Source of the DNA: Methylomonas subterranea
GTDB taxonomy: Bacteria; Pseudomonadota; Gammaproteobacteria; Methylococcales; Methylomonadaceae
Direction: 5' to 3'
Assembly: GCF_024505185.1 (NCBI RefSeq)
Contig: NZ_JANIBJ010000018.1
Coordinates: 1 to 64,000 of the forward strand
Length of the DNA stretch: 64,000 bases
A program made the translations under genes and the position numbers. Numbering within the stretch: position 1 is the first letter of the stretch; every line of letters begins with the position of its first letter. The notes under the pieces were generated by a model that did not search any database, was not told where the DNA came from, and saw only the letters and a program-made list of their open reading frames with translations. Shown here piece after piece: positions 28,354 to 39,134 of this stretch.

Positions 28354-29535
28354 CTACAGGCCCCGCAACAAATCGGCCTTGATGTCCTCTATATGCTCCA
28401 GACCCACCGAAACCCTGACCAAACTGTCGGCAATACCGGCTTCCGCCCTGGCTTCGGGACTCAATCTGCCGTGAGTCGTGGTGGCGGGATGGGTGATGGT
28501 GGTTTTCACATCGCCCAGATTGGCGGTAATCGACAACATGCGGGTGGCGTCTATCAGCCGCCAGGCCTGTTCCTTGCCGCCGCTCAATTCGAAACTGACC
28601 ACCGCGCCGAAATGGTTTTGCTGACGCTTGGCCAACTCGTGCTGGGCATGAGAGGCCAGACCGGGATAATGCACCTTGGCCACCGCCGGCTGGGTTTCCA
28701 GCCACTTGGCCAACTCAAACGCATTGTCGCAATGCGCTTTCATCCGTATGGCCAGCGTTTCCAGACCGGACAAAAACACCCAGGCGTTGAACGGGCTCAT
28801 GCTGGCGCCGCCGGTGCGCAGATAGGGGTAAATGTCCTTTTCTATCAGCTCTTCGTTGCCTATGACTGCTCCACCCACGCAACGACCCTGGCCGTCTATG
28901 AATTTGGTGGCCGATTGCACCACCAGATCAGCCCCCAGGGCCAAGGGTTGTTGTAATACCGGAGTGCAAAAACAGTTGTCCACCACCAGAAGGCAGCCAT
29001 GCCGGTGGGCAATGTCCGCCAAGGCCCGGATGTCGGCGATTTCGATCAAGGGGTTGGATGGAGTTTCCAGAAACAGGAAGCGGGTGTTCGGTTTGATGGC
29101 CGCTTCCCAGGCGGACAGGTCGGTCAAGGCGACAAAGTCGGTATCGACGCCGAATTTGCCGAAATAATTTTGAAAGGCCAATACGGAATTGCCGAACACG
29201 CTGCGCGAACACAAAACATGATCGCCGGCCTTCAGCAAGGCCATGCCCACCGCCATGATCGCCGCCATGCCGGAGGCAAAGGCCAGACAACGTTCGCCGC
29301 GCTCCATCAGGGCCAGACGGTCCTGAAATGCGCTGACGGTGGGATTGGTAAAGCGCGAATAAATGTTGCCCGCTTGCTTGCCGGTAAAACGCAGCGAGGC
29401 CTGTTCGGCGGATGCGAACACATAGCTGGAGGTGGCAAATATCGGAATGCTGTGCTCGTCCTCGTGCGTGCGACTGTGCCCCACTCTGATGGCCTGGGTT
29501 TCCAGGGAATAATCCTGTCTGTCGAAATCCGTCAT
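28354..29535 (-). CDS. metZ: O-succinylhomoserine sulfhydrylase
   Basis: PLP enzyme that makes homocysteine directly from O-succinylhomoserine and sulfide. It is 393 residues. Seen: the Cys/Met metabolism PLP fold with YSRFTNPTV at the N terminus, and the PLP-binding Lys in VVQSATKFIDGQGR. Position immediately after purF (12 bases) is the conserved pseudomonad-type purF-metZ arrangement, which supports MetZ over cystathionine synthase. Confidence 0.95.
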   Translation of the reverse strand: MTDFDRQDYSLETQAIRVGHSRTHEDEHSIPIFATSSYVFASAEQASLRFTGKQAGNIYSRFTNPTVSAFQDRLALMERGERCLAFASGMAAIMAVGMALLKAGDHVLCSRSVFGNSVLAFQNYFGKFGVDTDFVALTDLSAWEAAIKPNTRFLFLETPSNPLIEIADIRALADIAHRHGCLLVVDNCFCTPVLQQPLALGADLVVQSATKFIDGQGRCVGGAVIGNEELIEKDIYPYLRTGGASMSPFNAWVFLSGLETLAIRMKAHCDNAFELAKWLETQPAVAKVHYPGLASHAQHELAKRQQNHFGAVVSFELSGGKEQAWRLIDATRMLSITANLGDVKTTITHPATTTHGRLSPEARAEAGIADSLVRVSVGLEHIEDIKADLLRGL

Positions 29536-29547
29536 TTCATACTCCCC

Positions 29548-31047
29548 TTATTTTTGCGCGGCGGCCGTGGGCGCATTGCGTTGTTCCTGCGCGCCGTCGT
29601 TGCGCAAGGCCTCGACGCGCGCCAGATAGTCGTCGTCGATATCGCCGGTAATGTATTCATGGCTGAAACAGGAGGTATCGAACTGCTTGATGTTGGGATT
29701 GCCCTTGCCCACCGCGTCTATCAGATCCTCCAGATCCTGATAGATCAGTTTATCCGCCCCTATGGCCTTGCAGACTTCCTGTTCGGTACGCCCGTGGGCA
29801 ATCAGTTCATGAGCGGCCGGCATATCGATGCCGTAAACGTTCGGGTAACGCACCGGCGGCGCGGCGGAAGCGAAATAGACTTTCTTGGCCCCGGCATCCC
29901 TGGCCATCTGGATAATCTGCTCGGAGGTGGTGCCGCGCACCACCGAATCGTCCACCAACAACACATTTTTGCCGCTGAATTCCAGGCCGATAGCATTCAA
30001 TTTTTGCTTGACCGACTTTTTCCGCATTTTCTGTCCGGGCATGATGAAAGTCCTACCGATATAACGGTTTTTCATGAAACCTTCGCGAAATTTGACCCCC
30101 AACTCGTGGGCAATCTGCAGGGCGGCGGTGCGGCTGGTATCGGGAATCGGGATCACCACATCGATGTCGTGGTTGTCCCATTCTTTTTGGATTTTCTTGG
30201 CCAGCTTTTTACCCATCCGCATTCTGGCCTTGTAGACGGATATGTTGTCGATAATGGAATCGGGGCGGGCAAAGTAGACATATTCGAAAATGCAGGGGCA
30301 ATGGTTGGTTTTTTCCGCGCATTGCTTGGTATGCAGTTTACCGGCCGCTTCGATGAATACCGCCTCGCCGGGCGCGATGTCGCGGATCAGTTTAAAATCC
30401 AGCACATCCAGCGCTACGCTTTCCGAGGCGATCATGTAATCGCTGCCGCCATCGTCGTTCTGGCGCTCGCCGAATACGATGGGCCGAATGCCGTGCGGGT
30501 CGCGAAAACCCAAAATGCCGAAACCGGCTATCATCACTACCACCGCATAGGCGCCCCGGCAGCGCTTGTGCACGATGCTGACGGCCTTGAACACGTCGTC
30601 GACCGTCAGTGTCAAGCGGCCGGTCTGTTGCAATTCGTGGGCAAACACATTCAACAACACTTCCGAATCCGACCCGGTATTGATATGCCGCTGATCGTCG
30701 ACGAATACCTGAATTTTCAATTCATCGGTATTGGTCAGGTTGCCGTTGTGCGCCAGCGTCAAGCCGAAGGGCGAATTGACGTAGAACGGTTGCGCTTCTT
30801 CCGCGCTGGTGCAGCCGGCGGTGGGATATCTGACATGAGCAATCCCCATGCTACCCTTGAGTTTCAACATTTCCTTGCTGGAAAACACATCACGGGTCAA
30901 ACCGTTTTCCTTGCGCAAATGCAGACGGGACCCCTCGCAAGTGGCAATCCCGGCGGCGTCCTGTCCCCGATGTTGCAATACGGTCAAGGCATCGTACAAA
31001 TCCTGATTGACATTTTGATTGGAAACAATTGCGGCAATACCACACAT
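29548..31047 (-). CDS. purF: amidophosphoribosyltransferase
   Basis: First committed step of purine synthesis: PRPP plus glutamine to phosphoribosylamine. It is 499 residues. Seen: an N-terminal Ntn glutaminase starting MCGIAAIV, where Cys2 becomes the nucleophile after Met removal (no propeptide), [13 protein letters not shown], and the PRPP site [17 protein letters not shown]. It follows cvpA by 13 bases, the classic cvpA-purF pair. Confidence 0.98.
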   Translation of the reverse strand: MCGIAAIVSNQNVNQDLYDALTVLQHRGQDAAGIATCEGSRLHLRKENGLTRDVFSSKEMLKLKGSMGIAHVRYPTAGCTSAEEAQPFYVNSPFGLTLAHNGNLTNTDELKIQVFVDDQRHINTGSDSEVLLNVFAHELQQTGRLTLTVDDVFKAVSIVHKRCRGAYAVVVMIAGFGILGFRDPHGIRPIVFGERQNDDGGSDYMIASESVALDVLDFKLIRDIAPGEAVFIEAAGKLHTKQCAEKTNHCPCIFEYVYFARPDSIIDNISVYKARMRMGKKLAKKIQKEWDNHDIDVVIPIPDTSRTAALQIAHELGVKFREGFMKNRYIGRTFIMPGQKMRKKSVKQKLNAIGLEFSGKNVLLVDDSVVRGTTSEQIIQMARDAGAKKVYFASAAPPVRYPNVYGIDMPAAHELIAHGRTEQEVCKAIGADKLIYQDLEDLIDAVGKGNPNIKQFDTSCFSHEYITGDIDDDYLARVEALRNDGAQEQRNAPTAAAQK

Positions 31048-31060
31048 AACAATCCTAAAG

Positions 31061-31585
31061 CTAACGATAATGAATAGAGCCCGTCAGAGCCGACGGGATG
31101 TGATCTTTCAGCCAAACGGCCAGGGCTTGAAACGGCGGAATCGTCAACGATTGCTTCCACCAGGAATCCTCCGGCAGAGGGGTCATTCCACCCAGCAACA
31201 CCAAAACGGAAACCAACACCGACCCGCGCGCCGCGCCGAACAACATGCCCAACAGCCGGTCGGAACCGGTCAAGCCGGCTTTGTCGAACAAGTGATTCAG
31301 AATCAAGCCGATCAGGCCGCCCAAAGCCAGCGTCATGAAAAACAACATGCCGAACGCGGCGGCGATACGCGCCGATGGATGACTGATGACATTTTGCATC
31401 AGCAGCGCGAAATCGCGGCAGTAATGCAGACCAATCCCGACAGCCGCCACCCAGCTAAGCAAGGCCAGGGCTTCCTTGACGAAACCGCGCAGCAAACCTA
31501 TCACGGCCGACACCGTCACCAAACCGGCAATCAGATAATCGACCCAGACCATCTTGTCCCAGGGCAATACATCCCACATGCTCAA
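31061..31585 (-). CDS. cvpA: CvpA family membrane protein
   Basis: A 174-residue inner-membrane protein with four predicted helices. Seen: [20 protein letters not shown] and [15 protein letters not shown], matching the family start. Originally linked with colicin V production and purine operon context; in several bacteria it affects envelope integrity. The cellular mechanism is not settled. Sits between dedD and purF as in other gammaproteobacteria. Confidence 0.94.
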   Translation of the reverse strand: MSMWDVLPWDKMVWVDYLIAGLVTVSAVIGLLRGFVKEALALLSWVAAVGIGLHYCRDFALLMQNVISHPSARIAAAFGMLFFMTLALGGLIGLILNHLFDKAGLTGSDRLLGMLFGAARGSVLVSVLVLLGGMTPLPEDSWWKQSLTIPPFQALAVWLKDHIPSALTGSIHYR

Positions 31586-31612
31586 ACCCGCCGGAGCGGA
31601 CGACGGCAGCCG

Positions 31613-32374
31613 CTATTCATCACCCGTGACGAAACTGTTGACATTGATTTGCGACAATTTGGCCTTGACAGCCTGGGCCTGGGCCTTGTCCAGCATGGGC
31701 CCGACCCTGACCTTGTAAACCTTGCCCTTTTCGCCGGTCGCTTCCTTTATCGAAGCGGCAAAACCCTGTTTTTTTAGCGAATCCTGCAATGCTTGCGCAT
31801 TGGCCAATTGACTGAAGCTGCCGGCATTCAGGTACAGACGGGTCACCGCGCTTTCCGGCGCGGTGGCGGGCTTTGCGGGAGCAACGACAGCCGGCGGCTT
31901 AACCGTTTTGGCCGGTGCCTCGGCGGCCGTCGTCGCGGCCGTCGTCGCAGGCGCGGGCACGGGCTTTGCCGGCTTGACCGCCGGCACAACCGGCGCCGCT
32001 GGCGGCACATCTTCTTCCTCGACATCCGGCTCGACAAATTTGGCCGCTGCCGCCGGCGTCGGAAGCGTATCTTTGGCCGTAATACGCGCGGCCGGCCGCG
32101 AAGTTTCCAGCTCCCCTTCATCGTCCGCTTCGTAAACCACCGCGGGCGAGTCGGGTTTTTTCTGTTCCGCCAGCGTCGCCACATCCTCCACTTTCTCCGG
32201 CAACGGCATGATTTCCACATCTTGCGCCTTGGCGGGCAATTCCGGAATTTTCAGTTCGTTGATGCTTTTACCCGATTCATCGATGGGGTCGTCGAACAGC
32301 ATCGGCACAAAAATGGCCGCCAGTGCCGTAATCACGGCGGCGCCAATCAATCGTTGCTTTAACTCTTGATCCAT
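31613..32374 (-). CDS. dedD: SPOR-domain protein, DedD-like
   Basis: A 253-residue division-associated protein. Seen: one N-terminal membrane helix (LIGAAVITALAAIFVPMLF), a long Ala/Pro/Lys-rich periplasmic linker (about 110-170) that is low complexity, and a C-terminal SPOR domain (about 175-250) with LYLNAGSFSQLANAQAL and YKVRVGPMLDKAQAQAV, which binds denuded septal glycan. The ATG at 32374 begins MDQELKQRLIGA, the family start; the open frame further upstream is a shadow over folC. The folC-dedD-cvpA order supports the name. Confidence 0.92.
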   Translation of the reverse strand: MDQELKQRLIGAAVITALAAIFVPMLFDDPIDESGKSINELKIPELPAKAQDVEIMPLPEKVEDVATLAEQKKPDSPAVVYEADDEGELETSRPAARITAKDTLPTPAAAAKFVEPDVEEEDVPPAAPVVPAVKPAKPVPAPATTAATTAAEAPAKTVKPPAVVAPAKPATAPESAVTRLYLNAGSFSQLANAQALQDSLKKQGFAASIKEATGEKGKVYKVRVGPMLDKAQAQAVKAKLSQINVNSFVTGDE

Positions 32375-32385
32375 GTTGATCACCT

Positions 32386-33651
32386 TTAGGCAAATTGCGA
32401 TAAATACTCGGAAACCAAAAAAAACGAGCCGAAAATCAGGATCAATTCGCCCGGCCCGGCTTGGCGACGGGCCGAGTCGAAAGCGGCTGAAAAGTCGGCG
32501 TAGCCCTTGTTCACATTTGTTATGTCTTGCTGCTGAAAATAAGCATTCAACACTTCCTCGTTCGCCGCGCGCGGATTTTTCAACGGCGCCAGATACCAAT
32601 GATCCACTCTGTCCCGCATCAGCGCCAAAACCCCGGCGATATCCTTGTCCTTCATCATGGCAAACAGTGCGTGAATTTTGACATCCGGAAAGTAAGTCCG
32701 CAAATAACTCAACAGGGTTTGCACGGCCTGCGGATTATGCCCGACATCGAGCAAAACCGGCGGTTTTCCGTCTATCAGTTGAAAACGGCCGCTTAATTGC
32801 GCATTACGCAAACCCTCCCGAATGGCCGATTCCGCCACCGGCAAACGCTCTCGCAGACAACATACCGCCATGATCACGGCCGAGGCATTTCTGAATTGAT
32901 GTTCGCCCAGCAATCCGGGCAAGGGCAAGCCGCTCAATTCCGTCCGTTGCGTCCACCAGTCCCAATGGTCGGCATGCTTACGGTAGTCAAAGGCCCGGCC
33001 GATTTGAAAAATGTCCGCCCGCTTTTGCCGAGCGCTACTAATCAAGGAAGCCGGTGCCTGTTGATCGCCGATCACGGCCGGCGCGCCGGCGCGGAAGATA
33101 CCGGCTTTTTCCCGGCCGATGGCTTCCACGGTATCACCCAGCCAATCGACATGGTCAATGGCGATGGTGGTAACCACGGCCACATCCGCATCGATGATGT
33201 TGACGGCGTCCAGGCGCCCGCCCAACCCCACCTCCAGAATCCGTATATCCACCCCGGCCCGGCTGAAAATATCCAGCGCCGCCAGAGTACCGAATTCGAA
33301 ATAGCTCAGACTGGTGTCGACCCGCGCCGCGTCGATACGTTCGAACGCCGCGCAAATAGCCTCATCCGCCACTGGTTGCCCGTCTATCCTTATCCTTTCG
33401 TTGTAACGCAGAATATGCGGAGAAGTATAAGCGCCGACCTTATAGCCTTGCGCCCGGTAAATGGCCTCCAGAAAAGCCACGCAGGAGCCCTTGCCGTTGG
33501 TACCTCCCACCGTGATGGTGGGGACTTTTTCCGGCTGGGCCGCCAGCCGCGCGAAAACGCCCGCCACGCGCTCCAAACCCAGGTCTATCGGCCTGGGGTG
33601 AGACTGCTCTTGCCAGGCCAGCCAATCAGCCAACGCTGAAAAACGCGGCAT
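32386..33651 (-). CDS. folC: bifunctional folylpolyglutamate/dihydrofolate synthase
   Basis: Adds glutamate to folates and makes dihydrofolate from dihydropteroate. It is 421 residues. Seen: the Mur-ligase-like fold with P-loop TVGGTNGKGSCVAFLE, SPHILRYNERIRIDG and TIAIDHVDWLG. The gene lies five bases after accD and 11 before dedD, as in many gammaproteobacteria. Confidence 0.97.
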   Translation of the reverse strand: MPRFSALADWLAWQEQSHPRPIDLGLERVAGVFARLAAQPEKVPTITVGGTNGKGSCVAFLEAIYRAQGYKVGAYTSPHILRYNERIRIDGQPVADEAICAAFERIDAARVDTSLSYFEFGTLAALDIFSRAGVDIRILEVGLGGRLDAVNIIDADVAVVTTIAIDHVDWLGDTVEAIGREKAGIFRAGAPAVIGDQQAPASLISSARQKRADIFQIGRAFDYRKHADHWDWWTQRTELSGLPLPGLLGEHQFRNASAVIMAVCCLRERLPVAESAIREGLRNAQLSGRFQLIDGKPPVLLDVGHNPQAVQTLLSYLRTYFPDVKIHALFAMMKDKDIAGVLALMRDRVDHWYLAPLKNPRAANEEVLNAYFQQQDITNVNKGYADFSAAFDSARRQAGPGELILIFGSFFLVSEYLSQFA

Positions 33652-33656
33652 GCGGA

Positions 33657-34577
33657 TTAATTGACGAATACTTCGCTGTCGGCGGCCGCGCTGGCTTGTT
33701 CGGGAACGGGCTGGTTCCGCGGCGCATGGGGAAACAGCATGGACAAAATACTGGCGATTTTGTCGCGCATTTCACGGCGGTCGACGATCATGTCGATGGC
33801 GCCATGCTCTTGCAGAAACTCGCTACGCTGGAAACCCTCGGGCAATTTTTCCCGCACGGTTTGCTCAATCACCCGCGGCCCGGCAAAACCGATCAAGGCA
33901 TCCGGCTCGGCGACATTGATGTCGCCCAGCATGGCCAGACTGGCCGATACGCCGCCCATGGTCGGGTCGGTCATGAAGGAAATATAGGGAATGCCCGCTT
34001 CCGCCAAGCGGGTCAAGGCCGCGCTGGTTTTGGTCATTTGAAACAGGGAAAACAGCGACTCCTGCATTCTGGCGCCGCCGCTGGCGGTAAACACGATAAA
34101 CGGCACCCCGTCTTGCAGACTTTGATTGATGCCGCGCACGAAACGCTCGCCGACCACCGAACCCATCGAACCGCCCATAAAGGTAAAGTCGAAGGCCGCC
34201 GCCACAATGCCCCGACCTTTCAACGTGCCTTTCATCACCACCAGGGCATCGTTTTCGCTGCTGGCTTTTTGCGCTTGCTTGATGCGATCCCTGTAGCTCT
34301 TGCTGTCCTTGAATTTCAGCGGATCGGAGGGCTTCAGGCCGGCGCCGATCTCGACCCGGCCCTCCGGATCCAGAAACAGGTCCAGCCGGGTTCGGGCATT
34401 GATACGCAAATGATGCTCGCATTTGGGACAGACACTGGAATTTTTCACCAATTCCGCATTGAACAGAATGGCGTCGCAGCGCGGGCATTTGTTCCACAAA
34501 CCTTCCGGTACGGTAGTCTTTTTTTCCGCCGTGTCGGTTCTGATGACGGAAGGGACTAATTTTTCAAACCAACTCAT
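33657..34577 (-). CDS. accD: acetyl-CoA carboxylase carboxyltransferase subunit beta
   Basis: Carboxyltransferase subunit for malonyl-CoA synthesis. It is 306 residues. Seen: the N-terminal zinc ribbon with [11 protein letters not shown] and [11 protein letters not shown] (two CxxC), then the crotonase-like core with [16 protein letters not shown] and [15 protein letters not shown]. It follows trpA by 24 bases. Confidence 0.98.
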   Translation of the reverse strand: MSWFEKLVPSVIRTDTAEKKTTVPEGLWNKCPRCDAILFNAELVKNSSVCPKCEHHLRINARTRLDLFLDPEGRVEIGAGLKPSDPLKFKDSKSYRDRIKQAQKASSENDALVVMKGTLKGRGIVAAAFDFTFMGGSMGSVVGERFVRGINQSLQDGVPFIVFTASGGARMQESLFSLFQMTKTSAALTRLAEAGIPYISFMTDPTMGGVSASLAMLGDINVAEPDALIGFAGPRVIEQTVREKLPEGFQRSEFLQEHGAIDMIVDRREMRDKIASILSMLFPHAPRNQPVPEQASAAADSEVFVN

Positions 34578-34601
34578 TCGTTGTCTACTCCGCTTGAATG
34601 C

Positions 34602-35405
34602 TTAACTATCCATCGCCGAACGCATGGACTTCAACAAGGTGATAATGTCCCGCCTTGCCTGCTCGGGATCGTCAAGGCTGGCTTCCACCTTGCTGATCAG
34701 CGCACTGCCGACCACCACGCCATCGGCTAGATCGGCGACGGTCTTGGCGGTTTCGGCATCCTTCACGCCAAAACCGACTCCAACCGGCAAGGCCGTGTTG
34801 GCGCGGATCAAGGCCAGTTTTTCCTTGACGTCGCCGGTATCCAGGTGGCCGGCGCCGGTGACGCCCTTCAAGGACACGTAATACAGATAACCGCTACCGA
34901 CCGCATCCATTTTTCGAATCCGCTCGGCATCGCTATTGGGCGCCAGCAGAAAAATTTGGTCTATGCCGCGCTCGCGCAACAAGGCCACGCAGCTTTCGGC
35001 TTCCTCCGGCGGCAAGTCCACCGTCAGCACGCCGTCGACGTCCGCCCGTTGCGCGGCGTTGGCAAAATCTTCATAACCCATCATTTCGATGGGATTCAGG
35101 TAACCCATCAAGACCAGCGGCGTGGTTTGATCGGTTTTCCGAAACTCCATGACCATGCTCAGCACTTTACGCAAACCGACCTTATGCGCCAAGGCCCGCT
35201 CGCTGGCGCGCTGGATCACCGGGCCATCGGCCATCGGATCGGAAAACGGCACGCCCAGTTCGATCAGGTCGGCGCCGGCAGCCACCATCTGGTGCAGCAG
35301 CGGCACGGTAAATTCCGGATAGGGATCGCCGGCCGTGATGAAGGGAATCAGCGCCTTGCGGCCGGAGGCTTTCAGTTCGGCGAATTTGTTGGCAAGGCGG
35401 CTCAT
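34602..35405 (-). CDS. trpA: tryptophan synthase alpha subunit
   Basis: Cleaves indole-3-glycerol phosphate and channels indole to TrpB. It is 267 residues. Seen: the catalytic Glu and Asp in [19 protein letters not shown], and the phosphate loop near [11 protein letters not shown]. The ATG overlaps the end of trpB by four bases, so the two subunits are coupled. Confidence 0.98.
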   Translation of the reverse strand: MSRLANKFAELKASGRKALIPFITAGDPYPEFTVPLLHQMVAAGADLIELGVPFSDPMADGPVIQRASERALAHKVGLRKVLSMVMEFRKTDQTTPLVLMGYLNPIEMMGYEDFANAAQRADVDGVLTVDLPPEEAESCVALLRERGIDQIFLLAPNSDAERIRKMDAVGSGYLYYVSLKGVTGAGHLDTGDVKEKLALIRANTALPVGVGFGVKDAETAKTVADLADGVVVGSALISKVEASLDDPEQARRDIITLLKSMRSAMDS

Positions 35406-36604
35406 AAGCTGATCCCCTCGCGTTGCATGATGGTGTGCATGTCTTTGTCACCGCGTCCGGACAAATTAACGATAATGATTTGATCCTTGCGCAGGGTCGG
35501 CGCCAGTTTCATGGTATACGCCAGGGCGTGGCTGGATTCCAGGGCCGGAATGATGCCTTCCATGCGGGTCAGGGCGTGAAAACCTTCCAGCGCTTCATCG
35601 TCGGTGATATTGACGTACTGGGCGCGGCCGGTATCCTTCAACCAGGCGTGCTCCGGGCCGACACCTGGGTAATCCAGGCCGGCGGAAATGGAATGGGTTT
35701 CGATAATTTCGCCGTCGTCGTCCGCCATCAGGTAGGTACGGTTGCCGTGCAACACGCCGGGCCGGCCGGCACACAGTGGCGCGGAATGCCGTCCTGTTTC
35801 GACACCATCGCCAGCGGCTTCGACGCCGTACATTTTGACCGATTTGTCTTCGATAAACGGATAAAACAGACCGATGGCGTTGGAGCCGCCGCCGACGCAT
35901 GCCACCAGGGCATCCGGCAGACGCCCGGCCTGGTCGACACACTGCTGCTTGGCTTCGCGGCCGATCACGGCCTGAAAATCGCGCACCATGGCCGGATAGG
36001 GATGCGGACCAGCCACGGTACCGATAATATAAAAGGTGTTGTCGATATTGGTCACCCAATCGCGCAAGGCTTCGTTGAGGGCGTCCTTCAGGGTTTTGGA
36101 GCCGGACTCGACCGCCACTACGGTGGCGCCGAGCAATTTCATCCGGTACACGTTCAGCGCCTGACGGGCCACATCGACCGCGCCCATGTACACCACGCAT
36201 TCCAGGCCCAAGCGGGCAGCCACCGTGGCCGTGGCCACGCCGTGCTGTCCGGCGCCGGTTTCGGCGATGATGCGGGTCTTGCCCATGCGCTTGGCCAGCA
36301 AGGCCTGACCGACGGTGTTGTTGACCTTGTGGGCGCCGGTATGATTCAGGTCTTCCCGCTTCAGATAAATTTGCGCGCCGCCCAGGTGCTTGCTCCAGCG
36401 TTGCGCATGGTACAGCGGCGACGGCCGGCCGACGTAATCCCGCAGATCGGCGTCCAGTTCGGCGATAAATTCCGGATCGACCAAATAGCGCTGATAAGCC
36501 TCATTCAGTTCGGTTATTGCCGGCATCAGCGTTTCCGCCACAAAGATACCCCCGTACGGCCCGAAGTGGCCCCGGGCATCCGGCATATCGTATTTGTCTG
36601 TCAT
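35402..36604 (-). CDS. trpB: tryptophan synthase beta subunit
   Basis: PLP enzyme joining indole and serine. It is 400 residues, the TrpB1 type that pairs with TrpA. Seen: the PLP Lys in [16 protein letters not shown], the phosphate-binding [12 protein letters not shown], and the [10 protein letters not shown] substrate loop. It follows trpF by seven bases; trpE, trpD and trpC are not in the window. Confidence 0.98.
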   Translation of the reverse strand: MTDKYDMPDARGHFGPYGGIFVAETLMPAITELNEAYQRYLVDPEFIAELDADLRDYVGRPSPLYHAQRWSKHLGGAQIYLKREDLNHTGAHKVNNTVGQALLAKRMGKTRIIAETGAGQHGVATATVAARLGLECVVYMGAVDVARQALNVYRMKLLGATVVAVESGSKTLKDALNEALRDWVTNIDNTFYIIGTVAGPHPYPAMVRDFQAVIGREAKQQCVDQAGRLPDALVACVGGGSNAIGLFYPFIEDKSVKMYGVEAAGDGVETGRHSAPLCAGRPGVLHGNRTYLMADDDGEIIETHSISAGLDYPGVGPEHAWLKDTGRAQYVNITDDEALEGFHALTRMEGIIPALESSHALAYTMKLAPTLRKDQIIIVNLSGRGDKDMHTIMQREGISL

Positions 36605-36611
36605 AGTCGTT

Positions 36612-37232
36612 TTACGTCGTTTGATTAATTTTTTTTATAAAGGCAGCCATTTTTTCTGCATCCTTGATGCCCTTGCCGGCTTCCACCCCGCTACTCACGT
36701 CCAGCGCATACGGTCTGACCCGCCGCACTGCCTCTGCCGCGTTGCCGGCCGACAAGCCGCCCGCCAGAATCAAGGGCAATGCCAGCTTACCGGTAATCAG
36801 GTCCCAGTCAAACCCGCCGCCCGTGCCGCCTTGCAAGTCGGGATGATAGGCATCCAGCAACAGACCGGCCGCGTCGGCATATTGGGCTTCAATCCCCTCC
36901 AGATCGGTGTCCGGCCGCATGCGCACCGCCTTGATGTAGGGCTTGCCGTAAAGCCGGCACTCTTCGGGCGATTCGTCGCCGTGAAACTGCAGGCAATCGA
37001 CATTTACCTCGGCCAGCACATCCCTGACCCAATCCGGCTCGGCATCCACGAACAGGCCGACCACGCTGACGAAAGCCGGCAGGGCCCGGGTTATCTCGAT
37101 TGCCTTGGCAATCGACACGTTACGCGGACTCTGGGAATAAAATACCAGCCCTATCGCATCCACTCCCAGACGGGCCGCGGCCCGCGCATCCTCCATCCGG
37201 GTAAAGCCGCAAATTTTAACGCGGGTACGCAT
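36612..37232 (-). CDS. trpF: phosphoribosylanthranilate isomerase
   Basis: Amadori isomerisation in tryptophan synthesis. It is 206 residues. Seen: the TIM-barrel start [13 protein letters not shown] with the catalytic Cys, CLQFHGDES, and the late catalytic Asp and phosphate block [15 protein letters not shown]. The ATG at 37232 is chosen because GAGG lies six bases before it; a GTG four codons upstream coincides with that site. It is the first gene of the trp-acc-fol-pur-met operon. Confidence 0.96.
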   Translation of the reverse strand: MRTRVKICGFTRMEDARAAARLGVDAIGLVFYSQSPRNVSIAKAIEITRALPAFVSVVGLFVDAEPDWVRDVLAEVNVDCLQFHGDESPEECRLYGKPYIKAVRMRPDTDLEGIEAQYADAAGLLLDAYHPDLQGGTGGGFDWDLITGKLALPLILAGGLSAGNAAEAVRRVRPYALDVSSGVEAGKGIKDAEKMAAFIKKINQTT

Positions 37233-37336
37233 AAAAAGCCTCACAAAAAAGGCCGGCTAGAATACCACACAAGCCCGTGATTTCACGCTTACAAGCCGCA
37301 AAAAAACCCGTAAAACCGCCCTAAAAATCCTCGCCG

Positions 37337-38044
37337 TCAATGTGCGTGGTCTTGGTGATCGTGAACATGCCCATCGTCCTCCTCGTCATCGTCCGATGCC
37401 GGCAAGGCGGCGGCCTCGCCATGCTGGTGCAGCGCGGCGGCGTCTTGATTCATCTCGCTCACCGGCTCTACGGCGACGCCGTATTTATAAACCATCAAAC
37501 CGCCGAAATCGGCCGTAAAGATCAACAGCACGGCCAATATGCCGGCGGATAACAAATATAAGGTGTTGGCGGGGCCAGATATTTGCCCCTTGGCCAGCCA
37601 GCGCCAGCCCGCCAGCACGGCCGACAGCGCGAACACCGAAATCCCCAGGTGCTCATGGGTTTCCATAATCTCATGTACATCGCCGCCATGCGCAACCGAG
37701 CCGGCGGCAAGCAGACCGGCCGCAACCGTAAAGCCGGCAAACAAGGCGCCGAAATATAAAAACCAACCCGCCGCCCGCCGCCAGTCGGCTTTGCCGGCCA
37801 AGGTTCCGCTCAAGTCCAGCAGGAAGAACACTATCAGCAAGGCGATGGGAAAATGCACCAGCAAGGGATGCGGATTATCCAGCGCGGACAGCCCCGGCAT
37901 CAGCTCGGCAAACATTTCGGCCGGCGACAAGTTCAGCAAACCCTCCAGGAAACCGAGCAATCCCTCGACGCTGCCGGCCACGCCTCCGCCGGAATCGGCC
38001 CCGCCATGCACGGAAAACTGCAAATCATTGGTCAAATCAAACAT
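37337..38044 (-). CDS. DUF2231-like integral membrane protein with His/Asp-rich tail
   Basis: A 235-residue membrane protein with four or five predicted helices between residues 55 and 190. Seen: HPLLVHFPIALLIVFFLLDL, a typical DUF2231 signature, and a charged C-terminal tail containing acidic and His residues (DDDEEDDGHVHDHQDHAH), which could bind divalent metal. Function is unknown; DUF2231 proteins are often found near haem or redox genes. It follows apbE by 51 bases on the same strand. Confidence 0.82.
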   Translation of the reverse strand: MFDLTNDLQFSVHGGADSGGGVAGSVEGLLGFLEGLLNLSPAEMFAELMPGLSALDNPHPLLVHFPIALLIVFFLLDLSGTLAGKADWRRAAGWFLYFGALFAGFTVAAGLLAAGSVAHGGDVHEIMETHEHLGISVFALSAVLAGWRWLAKGQISGPANTLYLLSAGILAVLLIFTADFGGLMVYKYGVAVEPVSEMNQDAAALHQHGEAAALPASDDDEEDDGHVHDHQDHAH

Positions 38045-38095
38045 CGGCTCCCCCTTGAAAAACCCGCCGCCGGGCTGGCGGACGGCAGTTACGGC

Positions 38096-39118
38096 TCACT
38101 CAATCGTCAGACCGCTGGCCTCCAAGGCCCGCGATTTGCTTTCCACCAAAACATCGCCTTGCTGCTGGATGAACAAGACTCGCAAATTTTCCGCGTCCGC
38201 CAGTCGCATGCCTTGCTGTTGCCCCACGCACAACAAGGCGGTGGACCAGGCATCGGCCACGGTGGGATCTTCGTGCAACACGGTGACCGCCACCAAGTCA
38301 TGACTAACCGGCTTGCCGCTACGCGCGTCCAGAATATGGCTATAGCGCTGTCCGTTGACATCGAAATAGTGCCGGTAAGTTCCCGAAGTCATCACCGCGA
38401 ACGGTTGGTCCCTGGGCGCGGTCAATATTTTCAGAAGCCGTTGGTCGCCCGGCAGCGGCTTTTCCACCGCGATGCGCCAAGCCGAACCGTCCGGCTTGTG
38501 GCCGTTTGTTTTCAGTTCGCCGCCGATTTCCACCAGATAGTCGCGCACCCCCCGCTGCTCCAGAATCCAGCTGATTTTTTCCACGCTGTAGCCCTGCGCC
38601 ACCGACGACACATCCACCGTGACTCCAGCCGGCTTTTGCAGATGGCTATCGTCGACAACCGCCACCTTATCCAAACCCACCTCGCCGAGCGCCCGTTGCA
38701 GCACCTCGTCCTCGGGCATGGTCAGGGCATCTCCCCGAAAACCCCACAGCTCGAACAGCGGCTTCACAGTCAAATCGTAACAGCCCTGGCTGGCATGACC
38801 GACCTTGGCCGCCACCCGGATCAGATCAACGATTTCAGTACCGACGAACTGGCTTTCGGCCGACGGGTTGGCATTAAAGCCCTCGATCACCGAATCGGGG
38901 CGGTAATTGGATAATTGTTTATCGATCTCGGCAAGCGCGGAATTCACCTGGGTTTCCACGGCCTTGCCATCGACCGGCGTTGGCGACCAGTAACTGACGT
39001 GATAGGTGGTTCCTTGGGCAAAGCCCTCGAATTTGACTACATCCGGAACGGATTCGCCGCAAGCGGACAAACCGGCGGCAATCAGCAGACAAGCGAGTAA
39101 TGAAGCGATTTTTTTCAT
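38096..39118 (-). CDS. apbE: FAD:protein FMN transferase lipoprotein
   Basis: Attaches FMN covalently to a Thr of redox proteins such as NqrB/C or RnfG. It is 340 residues. Seen: a lipoprotein signal with lipobox LSAC (Cys about residue 20), GTTYHVSYWS, the FAD region VDVSSVAQGYSVEKI, and the Mg-binding VMTSGTYRHYFDV with SHILDARSGKPV. The ATG at 39118 gives the lipoprotein start; the long upstream extension of the frame is a shadow. The target flavoprotein is not encoded in the window. Confidence 0.95.
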   Translation of the reverse strand: MKKIASLLACLLIAAGLSACGESVPDVVKFEGFAQGTTYHVSYWSPTPVDGKAVETQVNSALAEIDKQLSNYRPDSVIEGFNANPSAESQFVGTEIVDLIRVAAKVGHASQGCYDLTVKPLFELWGFRGDALTMPEDEVLQRALGEVGLDKVAVVDDSHLQKPAGVTVDVSSVAQGYSVEKISWILEQRGVRDYLVEIGGELKTNGHKPDGSAWRIAVEKPLPGDQRLLKILTAPRDQPFAVMTSGTYRHYFDVNGQRYSHILDARSGKPVSHDLVAVTVLHEDPTVADAWSTALLCVGQQQGMRLADAENLRVLFIQQQGDVLVESKSRALEASGLTIE

Positions 39119-39134
39119 CTGGCAAATCGATAAG

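Noticed and set aside
28999-31077. A 692-codon frame on the plus strand
   Set aside because: It is antisense to purF and metZ, is made of low-complexity shadow sequence, and matches no family.
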